Below, one piece after another: positions 22,604-30,926 of a stretch of 61,559 nt of DNA. This DNA is from Scleroderma bovista. Its lineage: Eukaryota; Basidiomycota; Agaricomycetes; Boletales; Sclerodermataceae. The position numbers and the translations under genes are program-made. The stretch spans positions 1 to 61,559 of the forward strand of contig JAYMGJ010000502.1 of the NCBI GenBank assembly GCA_037178675.1, written 5' to 3'. Under the pieces are notes generated by a model. That model did no database searches and was not told the origin of the DNA. It was given only the letters and a program-made list of their open reading frames with translations. Position 1 is the stretch's first letter; the number at the start of each line of letters is the position of its first letter.

Positions 22604-23742
22604 CTAATTATCATCAGGAACAGGTGTGTAACATCTATGCCAAGCAGGACCATGAGCCATCTTGCTCAAATCAAGCTCAGGACTACCACTCGGGATTAGC
22701 AGTTGTGTCCAGGGAGTATAATGAAACAATTTATGGTATGAGGGAGGTACCCACAGCAACAGTTTCCCATTGGGACCCACAATCCAGCCATCATTCTGCA
22801 GATGAATCAGGTCTCGGTAGTCCACATTGACATTGGACATGTTAATGAAAAGACTCTGAGCATCATGGAGTGCATGTGCAGCTGAAGATGAGAAGTGGAT
22901 TGGTGGGAGTGTACTTGAAAGGGAATTTGTAGTTTGCTCTTTAAGGGTGTTTCCCACATTGCCACCTGTCTGTGCATCCCAAAGTTGGATTGCCTTATCC
23001 CTTGAACCTGACACAATGTGCCTTCCATCTGGTGAGAATGCAACTGAGTTGACTGAGTCTGTGTGCCCTTGGAGGGGGTTGCCCACCTGGCCACCTGTCT
23101 GTGCATCCCAAAGTTGGATTGTCTTATCCCAAGAACCTGACACAATGTGCCTTCCATCTGGTGAGAATGCAACTGAGCTGACTGGGAGTGTGTGCTCTTG
23201 GAGGGGGTTGCCCACCTGGCCACCTGTCTGTGCATCCCAAAGTTGGATTGTCTTATCCCAATAACCTGACACAATGTGCCTTCCATCTGGTGAGAATGCA
23301 ACTGACAAGACTGAGTATGTGTGCCCTTGGAGGGGGTTGCCCACCTGGCCACCTGGCCACCTGTCTGTGCATCCCAAAGTTGGATTGTCTTATCACTTGA
23401 ACCTGACACAATGTGCCTTCCATCTGGTGAGAATGCAACTGAGGTGACTGAGGAGGTGTGCCCTTGGAGGGGGTTGCCCACCTGGCCACCTGTCTGTGCA
23501 TCCCAAAGTTGGATTGTCTTATCCCTTGAACCTGACACAATGTGCCTTCCATCTGGTGAGAATGCAATGAGTATGTGTGCCCTTGGAGGGGGTTGCCCAC
23601 CTGACCACCTGTCTGTGCATCCCAAAGTTGGATTGTCTTATCCCAAGAACCTGACACAATGTGCCTTCCATCTGGTGAGAATGCAACTGAGTGGACTGAG
23701 AATGTGTGCCCTTGGAGGGGGTTGCCCACCTGGCCACCTGTC
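22604..23742 (-). pseudogene. NACHT-WD40 gene B, 3' part (WD repeats and C-terminus)
   Basis: Read on the minus strand, this continues the gene that begins at 34276. It holds six WD repeats followed by the conserved C-terminal extension (SSAAHALHDAQSLFINMSN ... CYTPVPDDN, stop at 22604). It was severed by the copia element at 23743. Two further lesions break the frame: a 10-bp deletion near 23570 (ACATACTCATTGC where other units have CTCAGTCTTGTCAGTTGC) and an 8-bp tandem duplication near 23345 (CAGGTGGC repeated). The net change is minus two bases, so the end is out of frame with the start. Confidence 0.9.
23738..23742. repeat. target-site duplication, left copy (CTGTC)
   Basis: CTGTC immediately precedes the 5' LTR and is repeated at 30922-30926 after the 3' LTR. 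Removing the element and one copy restores the normal WD-unit text CACCTGTCTGTGCATCCC. Confidence 0.95.
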
Positions 23743-24201
23743 TGTCGACAAGAAAGTATATGATTATATCTTATCTTAATCTAATCTTGGAGATTTCCAG
23801 AGATCACAGTTACATGTGATTCGGAGTAGTGTCAACCGGAATACCAGTAGATCACATGACCGGCTCCACAAGATAGCCAGAACTATCACATGCAAGGCAC
23901 GTGTATAACACATGCTGATGCACGTTACAGGCACGTTTCCAGATAACTACGTTTATGGAAACTGCACCTACTACATATGGGAATATGGTGAAATAGGCTA
24001 GAATAATACTTATCTACGCACAGACCATGTACCACAGGTATATATACCCTGTAGGATTCCCTGTAGTTCCTTAGTTCAATACAGTTCAACTGTTCTCTCA
24101 TTACTCGCTACTTCAAACAACTCAACTTCAAGAACCAGCTACTAGCTATCAAAGGTACGCTTGCGCTACCCTGTTGCTGTTGCCCCAGTTTTGTTGCTAC
24201 A
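23743..24201 (+). repeat. 5' LTR of copia copy 2
   Basis: 459 bp, TGTCGACAAG to TTGCTACA, with the promoter TATA box TATATATA at 24039-24046. It has an extra TA (AGTATATGAT) compared with the 3' LTR. Confidence 0.96.
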
Positions 24202-24215
24202 GGTTATGAGCCCTG
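24202..24215 (+). promoter_or_regulatory. primer-binding site for initiator tRNA-Met (anticodon arm)
   Basis: GGTTATGAGCCCTG directly follows the LTR. It is complementary to the anticodon arm of eukaryotic initiator tRNA-Met (CAGGGCUCAUAACC), not to a tRNA 3' end. Drosophila copia is primed by a 5' half of the same tRNA cut in the anticodon stem-loop region, so the same half-tRNA priming is inferred here. Confidence 0.85.
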
Positions 24216-24271
24216 TTTAAGGCCATACCAGGAAGCATACAGCAGTTCTGTCTTCGTCACTGCCTCCTGCT

Positions 24272-25015
24272 ATGAACCTTAGACAGCTCGTAGCTGAAGT
24301 TCTTCACGAGTTACCGTTTGTTTTTGCCGTGATATCTCTTACGATATATTCTTCGTTTGTGTTTTGGTTTGAACGCTGGAGATACAACTACATTGCTGCA
24401 CTCTTTGTGTGCTATGCAGTTCGTCTCTTGGTTACCTCGCAGCCACGCCCTGCTCCTCCTCCCATTGTTAACGTGGAGTTACCATTACCTCCTGTTGACA
24501 ACCCCTTTGAAAATGATGATGAACTCGTCGTCATTGATACTACAGCACCTCCTAGTGTTCATCAAACGGTGGACTTCTATTGGAGAGAAGCTATGCGGAA
24601 TTACCACTTGTATCAGCCAAGGGAACTCCACAGCGGTGATACGCTTAGTGGAAACATGGGACATATTAGGAGGCCTTTGCCTCTTAGTAGGGAGGAACAG
24701 CTTTCTCTCATCAGCCATGACCGTTTTTATGGATTCATTGATAGTCACATCACTGTTCCTGATCCTCGGTGGGCATTACCCTACCAATTCCGCGTCTTGT
24801 TCAGACATTGGCAATCTGTTATCATCGAATCTCTTCCGTATGATGAAGAGATATTCATTGATAACGTTTCAGATGCCAATTACCTTCGAACAGACATCAG
24901 ACTCCGACTCGAGGAATTCGCAAGGGAGCAGGCCCAGGCCGATCTCCAGGCGGAACTCATCTCGAGGCAGCTCGCCGATTTATGTTCCCGCGCCTCTGGC
25001 CAGGAGCGAAAGTGA
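24272..25015 (+). CDS. extra ORF-1 upstream of copia gag, membrane-anchored, unknown
   Basis: A 247-residue frame opens 57 bases after the primer-binding site. It begins with two hydrophobic stretches (PFVFAVISLTIYSSFVFWF, residues about 15-33, and YIAALFVCYAVRLLV, about 40-54), then proline-rich and acidic segments (APPPIVNVELPLPPVD) and a charged C-terminal helix rich in R, E and Q. I recognise no family. The coding signal passes into the next frame around 24960-25010, so this and the following ORF may be one frameshifted protein. Standard copia elements have only a short leader here. Confidence 0.6.
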   Translation: MNLRQLVAEVLHELPFVFAVISLTIYSSFVFWFERWRYNYIAALFVCYAVRLLVTSQPRPAPPPIVNVELPLPPVDNPFENDDELVVIDTTAPPSVHQTVDFYWREAMRNYHLYQPRELHSGDTLSGNMGHIRRPLPLSREEQLSLISHDRFYGFIDSHITVPDPRWALPYQFRVLFRHWQSVIIESLPYDEEIFIDNVSDANYLRTDIRLRLEEFAREQAQADLQAELISRQLADLCSRASGQERK

Positions 25016-26108
25016 GCTTTGGATGCAGGAAAGAGGAAGAGGACAACAAGGAAGAAGGATTGTTAGGATTGGTAATCATCGAGTGGTACAACCGCGACGA
25101 AGCCCCACTCCACCTCCTTCCTATGCTGCTGATCACCGTAGAGCTCTTCAAGAGCGATGGCGACGACGCGCAGATGTGATTGCTGAAGGAGAAGTCACCG
25201 CTGACATTCAACCCGATCTGGAGGATAACGGTCCACCCTCTACCGGAGGGATTTGGACCCAATACGTGCAGGGAGTATCGGAGGAATTCTATGTCGAGCT
25301 TAGGCCTGGTATAGGTCGTGCCGCTCATCTAGAAAGCCACCCTTCCAAGGTGTTTGGTGGACAGGTGATGCAGGGAGTCATTCCGGCTTACCAGAGACGA
25401 CTTGACGACACCCCTTTTCCTCTGATCACTAACCCGCACCCTGAACCAGAACAGGGTCAAGTCAGAGGTATGGTTGGCAAGGAGCTAGCCACCATATACC
25501 CAGAGAATCCGCGGGTCCATTGGGCCTTCAACGGATCATATTATCTCCCCTCTGCTAAGCTTCATGCTTATTCAACGCCTCATGCCCGAGCTAACTTCAT
25601 GGGAGTAGACTATCAGTCGCTCCACTATGAAGATCCTGCTCTCGCGACCGTCCCAGCCTTCTGGATCGATCCCTGCCCAGAGGTCTACCAGCCAGCCAGT
25701 CGTTGGCGGCATCCTCTCTACTCTGAGCAGCGATTTTCTGGAGCTATCCCGTCTCTTCGGGACTGGCATGATTGGCTCGAAGTCAATTTCAGATACGTCT
25801 GGAAGCAGAGACCACGCCGAGCACAGTTCTCGATACCCGCGTGCATGGAGCGACCCGGTATCCTCTTCGAGGAAAGTCGGGATCTCTGGGTGGCTCACAC
25901 CACTCTCATCCGTCTCGATATGGCGGACTACCAAAATGGAGTGTTTTCGTTCCATGGACTCCAGCCCCACTGGCCATCTAGTCAGGATCGATGCGACAAT
26001 ATTGCACTCCTGCTCGAAAGGCACGAGGCTGGACGAGAAGGTGATGAAGCTATCGACGATGATGCGGAACAATCAGATTCCGGGATTCCTGGAGGAGCCC
26101 TTGATTAG
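24930..26108 (+). CDS. extra ORF-2 upstream of copia gag, unknown
   Basis: The informative part of a 583-residue frame begins about 24930, where ORF-1 fades, and runs to a TAG at 26106-26108. It starts with an Arg/Ser/Pro-rich linker (RRSPTPPPSYAADHRRAL) and continues as a globular, aromatic-rich domain (GIWTQYVQGVSEEFYVELRP, VHWAFNGSYYLPSAKLHAYS, RDWHDWLEVNFRYVWKQRPR) with an acidic tail. No recognised retroviral domain, no transposase motif and no zinc-binding pattern was seen. Upstream of about 24930 this frame overlaps ORF-1 and is probably its shadow. Confidence 0.55.
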   Translation, partial: RPRPISRRNSSRGSSPIYVPAPLARSESELWMQERGRGQQGRRIVRIGNHRVVQPRRSPTPPPSYAADHRRALQERWRRRADVIAEGEVTADIQPDLEDNGPPSTGGIWTQYVQGVSEEFYVELRPGIGRAAHLESHPSKVFGGQVMQGVIPAYQRRLDDTPFPLITNPHPEPEQGQVRGMVGKELATIYPENPRVHWAFNGSYYLPSAKLHAYSTPHARANFMGVDYQSLHYEDPALATVPAFWIDPCPEVYQPASRWRHPLYSEQRFSGAIPSLRDWHDWLEVNFRYVWKQRPRRAQFSIPACMERPGILFEESRDLWVAHTTLIRLDMADYQNGVFSFHGLQPHWPSSQDRCDNIALLLERHEAGREGDEAIDDDAEQSDSGIPGGALD

Positions 26109-26550
26109 GTGCTTCCCAAGTCCCTATTGGCACCCTATTCCTTATTCTGGAAAGGGAAGACCATTACGAAAATCTGATAACGGACTTCTTAAGTCCATCT
26201 CCGCTTACATCTTGTACAATAAGGCTCCGGTTGTTCTTTTTACCCCTTACGAAATTTTTTCACGGTCTATGCTTACTTTTGAATATTGGTCTTTGGACAG
26301 CAACAAGGTTGTCTCCAATTATCAGTATTGTCCTGATTACGATTTGGATGTTTTCTTTGACATTTTACCTAGGCATTGGTCGTATACGACATTTACGATA
26401 CCTACGGACTCCTCGGACTCCTCATCTTCAACAGAAGAGGAAACACAGTCCGAATCTTCTTCATCTTCTGAAGAAGATCTAATCTTTCTTCCACCTGTTT
26501 CTGTTACCGCTGTACCGGAACTGATTTTACTAAATCTTTTTGATTTTTGA
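26070..26550 (+). CDS. extra ORF-3 upstream of copia gag, acidic Ser-rich tail, unknown
   Basis: A third frame takes over near 26070-26105 and continues to the stop just before gag. It encodes an aromatic segment (AYILYNKAPVVLFTPYEIFS, YCPDYDLDVFFDILPRHW) and a Ser/Glu-rich acidic run (TDSSDSSSSTEEETQ), ending 16 bases before the gag ATG at 26567. Upstream of 26070 the frame is open only as a shadow. It most simply reads as the C-terminal part of one extra protein broken by frameshifts. Confidence 0.5.
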
Positions 26551-26566
26551 ATATATCAGAATCATT

Positions 26567-29536
26567 ATGTCCGGAAACACTGGTGACATGAAGAAAACCA
26601 CACCCATTCTTACTGGCGCATCCAATTACTTGGAATGGAAGTCGGCCATGAAGTCACTCTTGCAAGTCATGGGAGTCTGGCGCTATGCGCATCATCAAGT
26701 ACCCGCTGTCGTTGCTGGACAGGCTGGTGCAACCGCCGAGCAACAGGCGACTGATGAAGTCAATCGGGATAAAGCCCTCGGTACGATCACGTACTATACA
26801 TCCGCACTCATCAGACAGAATCTGATGAACGAGAACCAACCTCACACGGTTTGGGCTGCGCTCAACACCTCTTATGGGACTCCTGGCGCTGCCGGTGTCT
26901 TTGTTGAGTTCAAACGTCTCACACGGATGATAATCCCAGGGAATCAGGATCCCACTCCGGCTGTACATCAAATGCAGTCCACGATTGGCTATTTGGCCTC
27001 TAATGGCCTCACTCTCCCCGACTCCGCTCAAGCCATGCTTCTTCTTGGTGCCTTACCGAATGAGTGGCAAGGCTTTGCTTCCACACTCCTGGCCACCTTA
27101 TTGGTCAACCCAAATGCCACTCAAATTGCTGCGGGCGTTCAACGCCTTACCTTTGATGCGGTTCTTCCGAAAATAATGGAAGAATGGTCCAGGAAGTCCG
27201 GCAAGTCCATAATGCCGACAATAAAGAAGGAACAAAATGCGCAGGCAGGACCTTCTTGCCCAAGGTGCAAGAAGTGTTCTGGACATCATAGTACCACGGA
27301 TCACCGTGATGACTATAAAAAGACGTTCACTCCTAATGCCGCCGCAGGACCTTCTACATTCCCGCCGAAGAATCAGGGTGGTGGAAAAGGGAAAGGAGGA
27401 GGAAAGAAGGGAAAAGGAAAACAGCCTTACAAGGGTAAAGGCAAGCAGCGTCAAAACGCTGCAGAACAAACCGCACAGATCGTCGAACTTGATTCTGACG
27501 AAGATTCCGATGCTGGGTCCGTCTCTAATATTCCTGAGACAGGCTGGTCCGTGCTCACTCCATCCCAACTTGCTACAGAGTCAGTATTACATTCTGTGCA
27601 TAATGACCTGGCAAGAAAGAAGAGGGATGATGAGGATTATGCACGTAGACAAGCTACGAGACCACGGACTCCTGATGACGGGACCATAAAGTATCATGAT
27701 GACGGTTTTGTTTGTGACCAATATAACGATGAAAGCTTTGACTGTTATACCTTGTGCACCTCTAAGGAGAGTGATGAAAGGTGTCTTTGCTTAACATCTC
27801 CCCACTCAGGACAAAAAACCGAATCTCACTGCCCCAAGCATAAACATTTAACAGGTTTATGGTTAATGGATTCCAGTGCAACCGACCATTCCACTCCATA
27901 TCTGGATGATTTCCTAACATACAAGGAACTTCCAAAACCTATAAATGTGGGTACTGCTGGCGCTGAAATAATTCAGTTTTTAGGCATAGGTACAGTTGCC
28001 TTCAAAACTAAAGTTGGCAATGTACAAAAACAAATTTATCTTCGACATGTCTACTATTCTCCATCTGGAGATAGACGTATTTGTTCACTTCAGTGGCTTA
28101 TCACGAAGCTTAAAATGAAGCTCTACGCCGATGTGAAGATAACTCGTGTCTTCGATTCACGAAATGAAGTCTTCTTGGAAGGGACTAGGTTAATTCCAAG
28201 AAACAATCTCCATTGGTTTCATGGGAAACCGATACATCAGACTGGAGCTCTTGGACTTCTCGTGGATTTGGACATAAAATCCATTTCAACGGTGCAATGT
28301 GCAACCATTACAAATAAATTCAACAGTTATGATCTATGGCATAGTCGTCTAGGTCATCCTAACCCTCAAACTATGCGGCATGCTACTCGCGCTACCGATG
28401 GTATTGAGAAATTGGACATACCAACCACGACACCACTCTGTCCTGACTGTCAGATTGGCAAGATGCCCTCAAGGTCTTTTCCATCTTCCGATAAACGAGC
28501 AGACAAAATACTTGAAATGGTGCACTGCGACCTGGTCGAGTTCCCCATTTTGTCATACAATCGACACAAGTATTGTCTCACGATCATTGATGACTACTCT
28601 GGTTATGGCACAGTTTGTCTTTTGCGGTTAAAGTCAGATACCGCCACCGCATTCTCTACCTGGGCAACCTGGGCTGAGAAACAAACTGGTCATTCACTCC
28701 TACGAGTATGTTCCGATCAAGGAGGAGAATTTATGGCAACCATATTTGAAACCTTCCTCACCTCCAAAGGGGTAGAACAACAACTCTCCATTTCGGATCA
28801 TCCACAACAAAATGGTCGCGCAGAAAGGTTCAATCGGACCTTACTCGAGAAAGAAGAAACCATGCGTCACGCAGTGTGTTTACCGAAGAATCTATGGAAC
28901 TTCACTCTTGACACTGCAGTCCATGTTTATAACAGGACACCAATGCAACGCATAGGCTGGAAGACACCTGTTGAACTCCTATTCAACAAGAAACCTGATA
29001 TATCCTACCTTCGAGTATTCAGATGTCTTGCTTATGTCCACATTCCAAAGGACAAGCGAAAAGACAAACTTACTCCGAAAGCCGAAGAAATGATATTCCT
29101 TGGTTATGAACCAGGAACAAAGGGTTACCGCTTCTTGCGGAACAATAGATCGATATATGTGGAAACAACTGCCACATTCGTTGAAAACTTATTCCCAAAT
29201 TGTCCCGAAGAAAAGTTGAAAAAGAAAATTGATATACCTGAACCAATTCATCCTTCTGAAGAAGAAGCATCAGGTAACAACAATGAAAATAATCACCAAC
29301 CTCCACCCGACGATCTGGAATTTCCACCCATTGACCCATATCAACCAAATGAGAGTCATACAAGAGGTGATAATTCTAAAGGAGACACCACAAAGCCACA
29401 AAGTCCAACCCAACACCCCCCTAAACCTACAGTAGAGGAAGTCGCTGACAACGACCCGCAAGTTCCTCAGGGAGGTAATACTAGTTCTGATAACCGACGC
29501 CCGGAAGAAGATCTCGGATATGTATTCAACAGATGA
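26567..29536 (+). CDS. copia Gag-protease-integrase, copy 2
   Basis: The ATG at 26567 (MSGNTGDMKKTTPILTG) is preferred over the non-ATG start at 26540. The domain order is as in copy 1, with zinc knuckle CPRCKKCSGHHSTTDH, HHCC and the integrase catalytic acidic residues retained. Two changes look damaging: the protease motif is DSSA instead of DSGA (AGT at 27875-27877), and the integrase has CSDQGGEF where copy 1 has RSDRGGEF. The frame ends at TGA 29534-29536, where a CGA codon is expected from copy 1. Most differences from copy 1 at these sites are CG to TG or CA. Confidence 0.92.
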   Translation: MSGNTGDMKKTTPILTGASNYLEWKSAMKSLLQVMGVWRYAHHQVPAVVAGQAGATAEQQATDEVNRDKALGTITYYTSALIRQNLMNENQPHTVWAALNTSYGTPGAAGVFVEFKRLTRMIIPGNQDPTPAVHQMQSTIGYLASNGLTLPDSAQAMLLLGALPNEWQGFASTLLATLLVNPNATQIAAGVQRLTFDAVLPKIMEEWSRKSGKSIMPTIKKEQNAQAGPSCPRCKKCSGHHSTTDHRDDYKKTFTPNAAAGPSTFPPKNQGGGKGKGGGKKGKGKQPYKGKGKQRQNAAEQTAQIVELDSDEDSDAGSVSNIPETGWSVLTPSQLATESVLHSVHNDLARKKRDDEDYARRQATRPRTPDDGTIKYHDDGFVCDQYNDESFDCYTLCTSKESDERCLCLTSPHSGQKTESHCPKHKHLTGLWLMDSSATDHSTPYLDDFLTYKELPKPINVGTAGAEIIQFLGIGTVAFKTKVGNVQKQIYLRHVYYSPSGDRRICSLQWLITKLKMKLYADVKITRVFDSRNEVFLEGTRLIPRNNLHWFHGKPIHQTGALGLLVDLDIKSISTVQCATITNKFNSYDLWHSRLGHPNPQTMRHATRATDGIEKLDIPTTTPLCPDCQIGKMPSRSFPSSDKRADKILEMVHCDLVEFPILSYNRHKYCLTIIDDYSGYGTVCLLRLKSDTATAFSTWATWAEKQTGHSLLRVCSDQGGEFMATIFETFLTSKGVEQQLSISDHPQQNGRAERFNRTLLEKEETMRHAVCLPKNLWNFTLDTAVHVYNRTPMQRIGWKTPVELLFNKKPDISYLRVFRCLAYVHIPKDKRKDKLTPKAEEMIFLGYEPGTKGYRFLRNNRSIYVETTATFVENLFPNCPEEKLKKKIDIPEPIHPSEEEASGNNNENNHQPPPDDLEFPPIDPYQPNESHTRGDNSKGDTTKPQSPTQHPPKPTVEEVADNDPQVPQGGNTSSDNRRPEEDLGYVFNR

Positions 29537-30464
29537 ACTCAATCTTGGGAACGCCCTCAAGAGGCACCACATCCCAGAGAAGAAGAGTTCTTCTACTTTG
29601 ATCAAGAAGCCCGGGATACTCCAATTCCAGAAGTCATAATTCCTAACATACCTAACCCAATCCGTCGCAACCCTCCTCGAGTTCGAAATCCACCTCTGAG
29701 ACCAGACAATGTCTATGGTCAAAGGAACCCTGTGGATATAGAATGAGAAATTGCAAGAGAACGAGATTGGACAAGAACGGTTTTAGGAAGAGGAGTTCCA
29801 ACTATTCCTCAAACAGAACCTATGGTTGAAACAAGACCAAATTCTCCTGCACCTGCAGAACCTCAAGAGGTTCCTGTCACTGTTCCGTTACCATCAATGG
29901 ATGAAGACGAGAATGAAATGGAAGACATCATAGTTCCAAACACTGATGTTGACACTATGATTCAACTAGGTCAACACTACATTCTCAACTATATCATGAA
30001 GCAGGCAGCAAAGCCACTCAAGGGTATTCCTTATCACTTTAAAGATATCCGCAACTATCCATTGGACGAACAGAAGAAATGGGAACAGGCATGCAAGGAA
30101 GAAATCAGGTCTATCGAAGATAGACATGTATGGACTTTGGTGGATTGTCCGCCAGATCGAAAACCTGTCAAATGTCGCTGGGTATTCGCAAAGAAATTGG
30201 ATGGAAGATTTAAAGCCCGCTTGGTTGCGAAAGGCTTTTCACAAATCTATGGTGAAGACTACGATGAAACCTTCTCACCAGTCACACGCTTTGAGACAGT
30301 ACGACTGCTCTTGGCTTATGCATGTCGAAACGACTGGGAAATTGAAAGTCTTGATGTCAAGACTGCCTTCTTATATGGGCGACTCGATGAAGAAATCTAC
30401 ATGGAGCAACCCGAAGGTTTCAAAGTACCAGGTTCAAGTAACAAGGTCTATCGTCTATTGCGAG
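29537..30464 (+). pseudogene. copia RT, 5' part only, copy 2
   Basis: After the TGA at 29534 the same frame continues through the linker (QEAPHPREEEFFYFDQEARD), meets a second TGA at about 29743 (GAATGAGAA, CGA in copy 1) and then reads the RT fingers and palm up to SSNKVYRLLR. There it runs straight into the 3' LTR. Compared with copy 1, about 1.1 kb is missing, covering the YIDD motif, the rest of RT, all of RNase H and most of the polypurine tract. No functional RT can be made. Confidence 0.9.
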
Positions 30465-30921
30465 TGTCGACAAGAAAGTATGATTATATCTTATCTTAAT
30501 CTAATCTTGGAGATTTCCAGAGATCACAGTTACATGTGATTCGGAGTAGTGTCAACCGGAATACCAGTAGATCACATGACTGGCTCCACAAGATAGCCAG
30601 AACTATCACATGCAAGGCACGTGTATAACACATGCTGATGCACGTTACAGGCACGTTTCCAGATAACTACGTTTATGGAAACTGCACCTACTACATATGG
30701 GAATATGGTGAAATAGGCTAGAATAATACTTATCTACGCACAGACCATGTACCACAGGTATATATACCCTGTAGGATTCCCTGTAGTTCCTTAGTTCAAT
30801 ACAGTTCAACTGTTCTCTCATTACTCGCTACTTCAAACAACTCAACTTCAAGAACCAGCTACTAGCTATCAAAGGTACGCTTGCGCTACCCCATTGCTGT
30901 TGCCCCAGTTTTGTTGCTACA
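30465..30921 (+). repeat. 3' LTR of copia copy 2
   Basis: 457 bp, TGTCGACAAG to TTGCTACA, with TATATATA at 30759-30766. Its promoter points into the WD exons of gene B from the antisense side. Confidence 0.96.
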
Positions 30922-30926
30922 CTGTC
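30922..30926. repeat. target-site duplication, right copy (CTGTC)
   Basis: Matches 23738-23742 exactly and is followed by TGTGCATCCCAAAG of the interrupted WD repeat. Confidence 0.95.

Larger units (their letters stand above)
23743..30921 (+). mobile_element. Ty1/copia retrotransposon copy 2, inserted in NACHT-WD gene B
   Basis: A 7,179-bp insertion with two LTRs, a perfect 5-bp target duplication, a primer-binding site, a long extra coding tract, gag-protease-integrase and a truncated RT. By eye the two LTRs differ by three substitutions and one 2-bp indel over about 458 bp, so the insertion is young. Even so, it is defective: the RT second half, RNase H and most of the polypurine tract are deleted, and gag-pol has CGA to TGA stops. 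It lies antisense to the host gene. Confidence 0.97.
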
